Shown piece by piece: positions 16,204 through 23,811 of a DNA stretch of 64,000 bases. The stretch's first letter is position 1, and each line of letters opens with the position of its first letter. A program made the position numbers and the translations under genes. Source of the stretch: Acidobacteriota bacterium (GTDB lineage Bacteria; Actinomycetota; AC-67); the NCBI GenBank assembly GCA_016208485.1, contig JACQXY010000019.1, positions 4,505-68,504 of the forward strand. Reading direction: 5' to 3'. The notes beneath the pieces are model-generated. The model worked only from the letters and a program-made list of their open reading frames with translations, was not told the origin of the DNA and did not search any database.

Positions 16204-16869
16204 TCAGGTGCCCGGCGTCGCCGTGTGGCGCGCGAGGTAGGCGGCGGCCTCGGCGCGCCGGCTGACCTCGAGCTTCGTCAAGATGCTCGACACGTAGTTC
16301 TTGACGGTCTTCTCGGCGAGCCCGAGCGCCTCGCCGATCTCCTTGTTGGTCTTGCCGCCGGCCACGAGACCGAGGATCCTCTCCTCCTGCGGCGACAGGC
16401 GCGCGAGTTTCTCGTCCCGCATCAGGTGCTTTCCTTTCCGGAGCCGGTCGAGCACCGCGCCGGTCACGGCGGGGTCGAGGAGCGACTGGCCGGCGGCGAC
16501 CGCGCGGATGGAGCGGACCAGGTCGTTGCTGCGGATCTGCTTCAGGACGTAGCCGGCCGCGCCGGCCATGAGCGAGGCGAACAGGGCTTCGTCGTCGGCG
16601 AACGAGGTGAGCATGATCACCTTCGTGTCCGGACGGCGCGCGCGGATCTCCCGGCACGCCTCGATGCCGCTCCCGTCGATCAGGCGAACGTCCATCACCA
16701 CCACGTCCGGCCGCACGCGGTTCGCGACCTCAACGGCCTCGGCCACGCCTCCGGCCTCGCCGCGAACGGCGATGCCCCCCGCGGCCTCGAGCATCGCGCG
16801 GATCCCCTCGCGGACGACCTCGTGGTCGTCCACGATCATCACTTCGATCGGCCGGCCGGTCGTCTCCAT
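16204..16869 (-). CDS. NarL/DevR-type response regulator
   Basis: A 221-residue two-domain regulator. The receiver has VMIVDDHEVVREGIRAML, phospho-Asp in VVMDVRLIDGSG, conserved Thr in IMLTSFADD and Lys in GYVLKQ. The C-terminal LuxR helix-turn-helix is LSPQEERILGLVAGGKTNKE followed by EKTVKNYVSSILTKLEV. The spacing and C-terminal extension resemble mycobacterial DevR/DosR, the hypoxia/NO regulator. It lies 23 bp downstream of the GAF kinase gene on the same strand, its evident cognate. Confidence 0.9.
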   Translation of the reverse strand: METTGRPIEVMIVDDHEVVREGIRAMLEAAGGIAVRGEAGGVAEAVEVANRVRPDVVVMDVRLIDGSGIEACREIRARRPDTKVIMLTSFADDEALFASLMAGAAGYVLKQIRSNDLVRSIRAVAAGQSLLDPAVTGAVLDRLRKGKHLMRDEKLARLSPQEERILGLVAGGKTNKEIGEALGLAEKTVKNYVSSILTKLEVSRRAEAAAYLARHTATPGT

Positions 16870-16892
16870 CGCTCCCCCCCGGAATCTCCCCG

Positions 16893-18437
16893 CTACAGGG
16901 GGATGCGGATTCGCAGGCGACTTCCCCGGCCCGGCTCCGAGTCGATCGCGAGGTCTCCCCCCAAGGCCTCGGCTCGCGCGCGGAGGTTGAGCAAGCCCTG
17001 CCCCCGCTCGCCGATGATGGACGGGTCGAACCCCTTGCCGTTGTCCTCGATCTCGAGCACGGCGGCGCCGTCCTCGGTCCCGGCGAGGGTCACCGACACG
17101 TGTTCGCCGCCGGAGTGCCGGACGGCGTTCGAGATCGCCTCGCGCGCGGCCTGAAGCACGTCGCTCGCCCGGCCGGCGAGCCTCGACACCGCCTCTGGGT
17201 CGGCCTCGACCGTGATCGACGCGGCGCCGCCCTCGGCGAAGCCCTCGGCGAGCGCGCGGAGGGCCCCGTCCAGATGCCGATCGGCGAAGGCTCCCGGCCG
17301 GAGCCCGAAGATGTAGCTGCGCAGGTCCCGGATCACCCGGTCGATGTGGTCGACCGCGGAGGAGAGCCGGGCGGTCATCGCCTCCGGATCGTCCACCATC
17401 GCCTCGGCGGCCTGCAGGGCCATGCCTTCCGCGAACAGGGATTGGATCACGTCGTCGTGCAGCTCCTTCGCGATGCGCTCGCGTTCCTCGGCGAGCGCGA
17501 GCCGCTGCAGCTCCTCCTGGATGCGCGCGTACTCGAGGGCGACCGCGGCCTGACCGGCGAAGGTCTGCACGACCGTGACGTCATCGGTCGAGAAAGGGTT
17601 CTCCCCGATGCGGTTGGCCACAGTGATGGCTCCGAACACCCGCCCGCGCCCGGCGAGCGGCACGAAGAGCGTGGGGCCGATGTCCCCGATCCGGCCGGCC
17701 GGGAATCGGGTGCCGAGCAGCTCCTCGGCCCGGTCCCCATCCGCGACGCGCAGGACCAGCTCGTCGCCGTTTCGGTCCGGGGTCGCCACGGTCGCGATCG
17801 TCGCCCCGACCAGCTCGCGGGCCCGCCGCGCGATCATCCGGAGGACGTCGAGGGTGTCGCGGCCCTCCAGGATGGCTTCGGTCACCTCGTTCGCCGCCTC
17901 GAGGCGCCGGCGCGCGACCTGGGTTTCCCGGTAGCGAGTCGCGTTCTCGACGGCGACCCCCGCCTGCCTCGACAGGGTCGCCGCCGCCCACTCGTCGTCG
18001 TCGGTGAACTTCGGCGCTCCGACTTTGTCGGTGAGATAGAGGTTCCCGAACGCCCGCCCGCCCGTGGCGATCGGCACGCCGAGGAACGAGGTCATCGGCG
18101 GGTGGCCGGGCGGGAACCCGGTCGACCTGCGGTCTGCGGGAATGCTCGCGAGCCGGAGTGGCCGGCCGCCGAGGAGGAGCGCGCCGAGCAGCCCCTTGCC
18201 CTCCGGTGGCGCGCCGATCGCCTCCCGCTCCGCCGCTGTGACTCCGTGGGTGACGAACTCCTGGATCCGCCGGTCGGGGCCGTAGACGGCGAGGGCACCG
18301 TAGCGCGCCCGCGTGACCCGGCAGGCGAGGTCCACGATCTTCTGCAGGACCGCGGGAAGGGACAGCTCGGAGGCGAGCGCCAGCCCGGCACGCACCAGCA
18401 GTTCCCGGCGCTTCGCGGCGTCCAACTCGCTTGCCAC
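16893..18437 (-). CDS. DevS/DosT-like GAF-GAF histidine kinase
   Basis: A 514-residue soluble kinase from GTG 18437. GAF-A (~25-165) contains FPPGHPPMTSFLGVPI; His112 here aligns with the heme-ligating His I recall for DosS. GAF-B (~185-325) precedes a HisKA_3 dimerisation domain (ERERIAKELHDDVIQSLFAE) and HATPase (EAISNAVRHSGG, DNGKGFDP, GQGLLNLRARAEALGG). In DevS/DosT the first GAF senses O2/NO/CO through heme. That function is inferred here. Transcribed ahead of the DevR-like gene. Confidence 0.88.
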   Translation of the reverse strand: MASELDAAKRRELLVRAGLALASELSLPAVLQKIVDLACRVTRARYGALAVYGPDRRIQEFVTHGVTAAEREAIGAPPEGKGLLGALLLGGRPLRLASIPADRRSTGFPPGHPPMTSFLGVPIATGGRAFGNLYLTDKVGAPKFTDDDEWAAATLSRQAGVAVENATRYRETQVARRRLEAANEVTEAILEGRDTLDVLRMIARRARELVGATIATVATPDRNGDELVLRVADGDRAEELLGTRFPAGRIGDIGPTLFVPLAGRGRVFGAITVANRIGENPFSTDDVTVVQTFAGQAAVALEYARIQEELQRLALAEERERIAKELHDDVIQSLFAEGMALQAAEAMVDDPEAMTARLSSAVDHIDRVIRDLRSYIFGLRPGAFADRHLDGALRALAEGFAEGGAASITVEADPEAVSRLAGRASDVLQAAREAISNAVRHSGGEHVSVTLAGTEDGAAVLEIEDNGKGFDPSIIGERGQGLLNLRARAEALGGDLAIDSEPGRGSRLRIRIPL

Positions 18438-18681
18438 GAGCCTGAGTCTACAAGGGCCCAGAACCCAGGAGCCCCCCGACCCCCTCTGCCGGGCCTTCCG
18501 GCTGCTCCGCGCGATCTGCGCGAACGAGATTCTCGGAACGCAACTCGCGATGCCGTTTCGGGATCGGGGCGGTCGGGACGCTCATGGCTTTCCTCCCCTT
18601 GACCGCGGCACCCCCGCGCGCTGAATAGTGGTCTCGGGCCGGCGAGCGCCGGCTGCGGGACGAGGCGGAATGGAGGGGCAG

Positions 18682-19197
18682 ATGCGAGCGCATCTCTTCG
18701 CGGGACGGCGGGGCGCGGCCGGCGCTCCGAGGGGGAGTCGGGCGGCCCGGGTGGTGGCGACGGCGGTTCTGGCCGGGACGTTGATCGCGCCGGCGCGCCC
18801 GGCGAGCGCGGCGTCCCTCACCGTGACGTTCACGATGGACGGGTTCCCGAACGCGCTGCGTGCCTGCGCCACGGCGACGGCGTCGGGGTTCACCCCCGCT
18901 GTGATCACCATCCAACTGGACATGGACGGCGCGGAAGTTCATCCTTTCGGCATGCAGCCGATCAGCGCACGGATCAGCGAGAGCCGGCCCGGGGCCAACC
19001 AGGTGGACGGATGCACCGGCGCCTTCAACGTGAGCAGACCCACCGGGAGCGGCCTCGTGGTCGTGAGCGCGAGCGCCGTCGCGACGGCAGGGCTCGCGAC
19101 GTTCGCGGCCACGTGCGAAGGGGAGGCTCATTGGGTGGCGCGCGACCCCGCGACCGGGAAGTCGGTCGTTCCCTTCGGCGTCATCAAGCAGTGCTGA
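18682..19197 (+). CDS. secreted protein of unknown function
   Basis: A 171-residue protein beginning at ATG 18682 behind GGAGGGG. An N-terminal signal peptide includes AARVVATAVLAGTLIAPARP with an Ala-rich cleavage region (PASAA). The mature part is beta-rich with four Cys (ACATATASG, VDGCTG, AATCEGE, and the terminal Cys), suggesting disulfides. No family recognised. The next gene overlaps its stop codon, so the two are probably translated in tandem. The 244-bp gap upstream holds no gene. Confidence 0.6.
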   Translation: MRAHLFAGRRGAAGAPRGSRAARVVATAVLAGTLIAPARPASAASLTVTFTMDGFPNALRACATATASGFTPAVITIQLDMDGAEVHPFGMQPISARISESRPGANQVDGCTGAFNVSRPTGSGLVVVSASAVATAGLATFAATCEGEAHWVARDPATGKSVVPFGVIKQC

Positions 19198-20771
19198 GGG
19201 GCGGAAGCCGCGAGGTCGCGCCGGCTCGCACGGCGCGACCTCGCGCGGGACGTTCGCTCTCCCGGCGGGCGGCGGCGGCCGGCGCGCTCGCGTGCGCGCT
19301 CGCATCGGTCGCCGCGCCGGCAGGGGCCGCCTGCGGCTCCGAGAGCGCTCTTCCGCCCTTCGCCGCGCAGCCGGATCTCCTTCAGGCCGCGCGCCTGAGG
19401 TCCCCGGTCCTCGAGGACCTGGTCCTGGTCGGGTCCGATCTCCGGCAGGTGGCGGCGCTCGACGGGCGCACCGGCCGGACGTTGTGGCGGCGCGAGGTGG
19501 ATTCCCCGGACGGCCCCGCCCCTTCCTCGATCCTCGCGGCCTTCGCGGACCTCCGGCTGGATCGTCGTGCGGGCGCCGATGTCTTCGTCCTCTGGCGGGA
19601 GGGCGCCGGCGGTTGCGAGGTCGCTCGCGCGATCTCCCTTCGAGGCGCCGACGGGAGGGCACTTGCCCGCGCGACGGTGGGCTCGCTGCTCTTCTCCCGG
19701 GGCGCGGAGGTCGCCGGCGTCCATGCGTCGGGAGCGGGAGACCTCACCGGAGACGGGCTCGACGAGGTCGTGGTGGAAATGCTGGACCACCCCAAGGGGA
19801 GCGACGGCGCGCGCGCCGTCTACGGGCCCGACCACCGGGACGCGGCACCGGGGACCGCGAAGGCGAGCAGGATCGTCGTCGTGGAGGGCGCCTCGGGCCG
19901 CGCGGCGCTCACGGTCGCGCGGCGGCCGTCGCTCGGCCCCGGACCCATGGCGCTGGTCGCAAGCCCCGACCGCGGGCAGGCGACCCTCGTCACCGTCGAG
20001 GCCGGCGGGACGGCGGACGGGGGAGAGGCTTGGGCGGACGTGACCGCTCGGGAGGCCGGCGCCGTGGGCTGGCGCAGGGTCCTTCGATCGCTCCCGGTGT
20101 CCTATCTCCTGCGGGACGCGGGCGGCGCGGTCGTCGTTGGGACGGCCGAGATCGACGCCATGACCGGAGCCTACCGGCGCACGCGTTTCACCGTCCTCGA
20201 CCGTGAGACGGGCGCGCCGCGCTGGTCGCGCGATGAGCTCTTCGGTGCGGCGGTCCTGGTCCTGCGGGGCGGGGACCTGATCATCGCGGGTTTCCCGTCG
20301 TTCCTCGAGCGCGTGCGCGGGGCCGACGGGACTGGCGTGTGGAGGGCGGACTACGCGCAGGTGCCGGCGAGGCCGGGGGCCCTCCTCGACGAGGACGGGG
20401 ACGGCCTCACCGACGTGCTCGTCCGCGATACCCCCCGGGGCACGTCGGTCTTCTCCGGGGCGACCGGCGAGGAGCGCTCCCGGCCCCTGTACACGGCGGC
20501 CGCCGACCTCGCCGCGGTGCGCGACATCAACGCCGATGGGGCCGACGACGTCATCGGGATGCTCGACGGCGGCTCCGTGGTCGCCTACAGCGGCCGGACG
20601 GGGACCGTGCTCTGGATCTCCGAGCAGCCTCTGGGGAACGGACCGGGCGTCGCGATGAGCGCTCGTCTGCGCCGGGGCGCGCGCCAGGACGTCGTGCTCC
20701 TGTGGCCGGGGAGCGAGATCGCCGCGCTCGACGGCCGGACCGGCGCGGTGCTGTGGCGGCGCCCCGCGTAG
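19191..20771 (+). CDS. secreted beta-propeller (PQQ-like/VCBS-like repeats) protein
   Basis: A 526-residue exported protein. The start is assigned to GTG 19191, overlapping the upstream stop. A signal peptide (LSRRAAAAGALACALASVAA) precedes repeats that look like propeller blades: VAALDGRTGRTLWRREV, a Ca-binding-like GAGDLTGDGLDEVVVEM, DRETGAPRWSRDEL, LLDEDGDGLTDVLVRD, RDINADGADDVIGML, and a closing AALDGRTGAVLWRRPA. DxNxDGxxD loops are typical of VCBS/FG-GAP calcium sites. Extracellular; ligand unknown. No Shine-Dalgarno is obvious, consistent with coupling. Confidence 0.75.
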   Translation: MLRGGSREVAPARTARPRAGRSLSRRAAAAGALACALASVAAPAGAACGSESALPPFAAQPDLLQAARLRSPVLEDLVLVGSDLRQVAALDGRTGRTLWRREVDSPDGPAPSSILAAFADLRLDRRAGADVFVLWREGAGGCEVARAISLRGADGRALARATVGSLLFSRGAEVAGVHASGAGDLTGDGLDEVVVEMLDHPKGSDGARAVYGPDHRDAAPGTAKASRIVVVEGASGRAALTVARRPSLGPGPMALVASPDRGQATLVTVEAGGTADGGEAWADVTAREAGAVGWRRVLRSLPVSYLLRDAGGAVVVGTAEIDAMTGAYRRTRFTVLDRETGAPRWSRDELFGAAVLVLRGGDLIIAGFPSFLERVRGADGTGVWRADYAQVPARPGALLDEDGDGLTDVLVRDTPRGTSVFSGATGEERSRPLYTAAADLAAVRDINADGADDVIGMLDGGSVVAYSGRTGTVLWISEQPLGNGPGVAMSARLRRGARQDVVLLWPGSEIAALDGRTGAVLWRRPA

Positions 20772-20804
20772 CGGGAACCGAGTCACGCCGGCACACAGTA
20801 TGAG

Positions 20805-20839
20805 TTGAATAGTCATCACAAGATGACTATGATAGTCAT
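20805..20839 (+). promoter_or_regulatory. leaderless promoter with overlapping palindromic operator for the Phd/PIN module
   Basis: -35 TTGAAT (20805-20810), 17-bp spacer, -10 TATGAT (20828-20833), and the ATG at 20840 falls at the expected transcription start. A perfect inverted repeat ATAGTCATC-ACAA-GATGACTAT (20809-20830) fills the spacer. A third half-site ATAGTCAT (20832-20839) abuts the start codon. No Shine-Dalgarno is present. Confidence 0.65.
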
Positions 20840-21130
20840 ATGTTGGTGGCTGCGGTGGGCGAGCTGAAAGCCCGGTTGAGCGGGTTCCTGCGGCGCGTGA
20901 AGGCCGGTGAGGAAGTTCTCGTGACCGAGCGCGGGAGGCCGATCGCCCGCATCGTTCGGGTGGCGGGACCTGCGGAGGCCGAGTCGCGGGTGGCGGATCT
21001 CGCCGCCGGCGGGCTCGTCAGGCTCGGGACCGGGCGGCTCGGGCGCGGCTTCTGGGACGCGCCGAGGCCGGCCGACCCGGAGGGCCGCGCGCTCGCCGGT
21101 CTGCTCGCCGAGCGCGCCGAGGGGCGATGA
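20840..21130 (+). CDS. Phd/YefM-family antitoxin
   Basis: A 96-residue antitoxin whose first 40 residues match the Phd fold: VAAVGELKARLSGFLRRVKA then EEVLVTERGRPIARIVRV. The C-terminal half is a disordered-looking tail for toxin binding. It overlaps the PIN toxin gene by ATGA. Its ATG coincides with the predicted transcription start, so translation is probably leaderless. The palindrome over the promoter indicates autorepression. Confidence 0.88.
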   Translation: MLVAAVGELKARLSGFLRRVKAGEEVLVTERGRPIARIVRVAGPAEAESRVADLAAGGLVRLGTGRLGRGFWDAPRPADPEGRALAGLLAERAEGR

Positions 21131-21561
21131 GGTTCTGGGACTCCTCGGCGCTGCTGCCCCTCTGCCTGGCCGAGCCCGCCTCCTCCGCGATGCTCGCTCT
21201 CCTGCGAGAGGACCCCGGGCTCGTCGCTTGGTGGGGGAGCCCGGTCGAGTGCCGGTCGGCCCTCGCTCGCCTGAGGCGGGAGGGCCGTCTCACCGCGCCG
21301 GAGGTCGGCGTCGCCGGAGAGGTGCTCTCCCGTCTGCGGGCGGCGTGGGTCGAGGTGCTGCCGGTGGAGCTCGTGCGCGACCACGCCTCGCGCGTGCTCG
21401 ACATGCATCCCCTGCGCGCCGCCGACGCGCTGCAGCTCGCCTCGGCCCTGGTGTGGGCCGGGACGCCGCCGCGCGGAGCGAGCTTCGTGACCCTCGACGC
21501 GCGTCTTTGGGAGGCCGCGCGCCTGGAGGGTTTCGAGGTGCTTCCCCCGGCGTGCCCTTGA
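21127..21561 (+). CDS. PIN-domain toxin (VapC type)
   Basis: A 144-residue PIN protein. Metal-binding acids are in FWDSSALLPL (Asp4), SPVECRSAL (Glu), RAADALQLASAL (Asp) and VTLDARLWEAA (Asp). The gene starts ATGA over the antitoxin stop. It is convergent with the secreted hydrolase gene, with only 33 bp between them. Expected to cleave structured RNA; target unknown. Confidence 0.88.
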   Translation: MRFWDSSALLPLCLAEPASSAMLALLREDPGLVAWWGSPVECRSALARLRREGRLTAPEVGVAGEVLSRLRAAWVEVLPVELVRDHASRVLDMHPLRAADALQLASALVWAGTPPRGASFVTLDARLWEAARLEGFEVLPPACP

Positions 21562-21594
21562 CCGCCCGCCGGGGGGCCTTCCGCGCCGGTCCGG

Positions 21595-23118
21595 TCAGCC
21601 CGCGATCGGGATCGATAGCGTCACGTTCGTGAGCACCGCGGCGCCGGGTCGCCGGTTGCCGTTCGCGGCGTACTGTTCGTTCGCCCCGTCGATTCGCAGG
21701 TACAGGGTCTCGCCCGGCTTCAACGTGGTCGCGACCCCGCCGAGGTCCACCCGGAAGGTCCCCTCGATCGAGGCGAGCTGCGTGCGCGCGGCCATCACTT
21801 GGTCGTCCACGACGTGCAAGCCGTCTGAGCGCCCGAGCACGAGCGACAGGAAGAAGATGTCGTCGAGCTCGATCGGGGTTTCCGCGGAGAGCCGTGGGAT
21901 TCCGGCGACCGTGGTCTCGGTCTCTGCCGAGAAGAGCGGCAGGAGCAGAGAGCCGGCGCCCTGGGGCATCGCGAGCGCGGGGAAGGCGACTTCGCGGGCG
22001 CCGGTGTTCACCGGCCAATCGGGCGCGGTCACGCAGCCGCCTTGCTCGGTCGGGATCGCGACGCGCGGGAAGGCCTCGACGCGTGCCCGCGCGAGAGAGT
22101 CCTTCTTCAGGAACGCGTCGTAGAAGTCCCACGCGAGCCCGACGGTCGAGGTGCCGACCGCGGAGGGGCAGTCCTCCGTCTCCTCGCGCGCCGGGCCCCC
22201 GATTCCGGTGGGCTGGATCCCCGGCAGGATGTGGCCGGTGTTGATCCCGAGCAGCCACGCCGGCGCGCCGTTGGCCTGGATCCCGCGGTAGTTGTTCACG
22301 GCCTGGTTGAGGTTGAAGACCGTGTCGGGCACGCCCTGGATGAGGAGGGTCGGCACGTCGATGTTGTGCATCCAGTAGTAAGGGCTCGACTCGGAGAAGC
22401 TCGTCACGAGCTGGGGCGAGGGGCGATTCAGGGCCATCGACTCCGCGAGTCCCTGGTCGATGCGGGGGTCCATGTCCACGCTCATCTTGCCGGCCGCCCA
22501 CAGGAGCGAGACCCAGTCGGTGCGCAGCACGCCGTTCGGCGCGAGCGCCTGCGGCAGGTCGTTCCAGGTCGCGATGGGCACGAGCGCGTCCAGCCGGTCG
22601 TCGAAGGCCGCCGTCATGAGCTGGAAGCCGCCGCCGTAGGAGGCGCCGACCGCGCCCACCACGATGTCCTTGCCACGCGGCGGGCCCTCGCGCTTCACCC
22701 AGGGGAGCCGGTCGTGGACCCAGTCGATGACCGACCGGAAGTCGTTGATCTCCCGCGACGGGTGGTGCACGAGCGCGAGCCCGCCGGAGTCGCCGTGGCC
22801 GCGGGAGTCGATCCCGATCACTGCGTAGCCCTTGTCGAGCGCGTTTGTCACGGTGATTCCGCCCATGATTTCTTCGTCGAGATGCTTCAGGCGCGATCCC
22901 GACCAGCCGTGCAGCGTGAGGATGACCGGCACGGGAGACTCCTCGCAGGAGCCGGCCGGCCGGAAGACCGTGATGGCGATCTCGGTGCCGTCGGTCGAGA
23001 CGACCGTGGCGTCGGTCGCGGTGTGCCCGACCGGGCAGGGCCCGTCGGCGGCGCCGGGTGCCGGAGCTGCCACCGCCGCTGCGAGAACGAGGATCAGAAA
23101 GATCGTTGCGCGCCGCAT
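21595..23118 (-). CDS. secreted CocE/NonD-type alpha/beta hydrolase (X-Pro peptidase-like)
   Basis: A 507-residue exported protein. The signal peptide (ATIFLILVLAAAVAAPAPGA) is followed by an S15-like alpha/beta-hydrolase core: LTLHGWSGSR, the strand IGIDSRGHGDSGG, and nucleophile Ser160 in GAVGASYGGG. Later elements PTLLIQGVPDTVFNLNQA (probable catalytic Asp) and NTGHILPG (probable His) complete a triad. A C-terminal jelly-roll-like beta domain follows, as in CocE/S15 enzymes. Substrate could be a Xaa-Pro peptide, ester or amide. Start ATG 23118 has GGAGGAGGAGG upstream. Confidence 0.8.
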   Translation of the reverse strand: MRRATIFLILVLAAAVAAPAPGAADGPCPVGHTATDATVVSTDGTEIAITVFRPAGSCEESPVPVILTLHGWSGSRLKHLDEEIMGGITVTNALDKGYAVIGIDSRGHGDSGGLALVHHPSREINDFRSVIDWVHDRLPWVKREGPPRGKDIVVGAVGASYGGGFQLMTAAFDDRLDALVPIATWNDLPQALAPNGVLRTDWVSLLWAAGKMSVDMDPRIDQGLAESMALNRPSPQLVTSFSESSPYYWMHNIDVPTLLIQGVPDTVFNLNQAVNNYRGIQANGAPAWLLGINTGHILPGIQPTGIGGPAREETEDCPSAVGTSTVGLAWDFYDAFLKKDSLARARVEAFPRVAIPTEQGGCVTAPDWPVNTGAREVAFPALAMPQGAGSLLLPLFSAETETTVAGIPRLSAETPIELDDIFFLSLVLGRSDGLHVVDDQVMAARTQLASIEGTFRVDLGGVATTLKPGETLYLRIDGANEQYAANGNRRPGAAVLTNVTLSIPIAG

Positions 23119-23209
23119 GTCGAGCCTCCTCCTCCGGGGTCGGAGATGGTTTCGACGGCGGGCGCGCGGATTCCTCCCTGGGTTCCCGGGTGATCCGGGC
23201 GGTGCTCTC

Positions 23210-23617
23210 TCAGGCGACCCGGCGCGGCGGGTTCCAGGAGAGCAGGCGACCGAGCGCCCGAAGCAGCTCGTCGGGGTCGAAGGGCTTGGTCAGGTAGAAG
23301 TCGCAGCCGGCCTGCCACGCGCGCCATGCGCTCTCCTCGTCGCCGAGCGCGGTCACCGTGAGGACCGGGGTCTGCCTGGTCTCGGGGTCGGCGCGCATCG
23401 ACCGGAGCACGGAGAAGCCGTCCATCCGGGGGAGGCAGATGTCCAGCACGACGGCGTCGGGCGCCCGCCGGGCCATGACGCCCAGGGCCGACTCCCCGTC
23501 GAGCGCCCTCATCGCGTCGAACCCCTCGGCTTCGAGAACCTCGGCGATGAACTCGCTGGTGGCCGGGTCGTCCTCGACCACCAGGACTCGCGGGCGGGCC
23601 GTTCCTCGATCGCGCAT
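23210..23617 (-). CDS. single-domain response regulator (CheY-like)
   Basis: A 135-residue receiver from ATG 23617; an upstream in-frame ATG at 23656 with GAGGG is an alternative. The phosphorylation pocket is intact: VLVVEDDPATSEFIAEVL, phospho-Asp in AVVLDICLPRMDG, Thr in VLTVTALGDEES and Lys in FYLTKPFDPDE. No output domain, so it likely works through protein contact. It is divergently arranged with the GAF kinase at 23812, a plausible partner. Confidence 0.82.
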   Translation of the reverse strand: MRDRGTARPRVLVVEDDPATSEFIAEVLEAEGFDAMRALDGESALGVMARRAPDAVVLDICLPRMDGFSVLRSMRADPETRQTPVLTVTALGDEESAWRAWQAGCDFYLTKPFDPDELLRALGRLLSWNPPRRVA

Positions 23618-23811
23618 CGCATGGACATCGTCGAATCGTAGGGGGCCCTTCCCCATCGCCCTCGCGGGGCATCCTTCTAGCCCGATCGGGTGGTCTCGCG
23701 CGCCGGGTTCGGGTGGGTGGCCCCACGCTGCCGGAACGGGCATTGCGTGTCATGGACGCCGGATCAGGAGCGATATAGCGTCATCTCAGGCCACCTCGGG
23801 AGAGGACTGGG

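Noticed and set aside
19011-19190. Longer N-terminus for the beta-propeller protein
   Set aside because: The upstream extension overlaps the secreted protein gene in another frame and would bury the signal peptide; the GTG at 19191 is more sensible.
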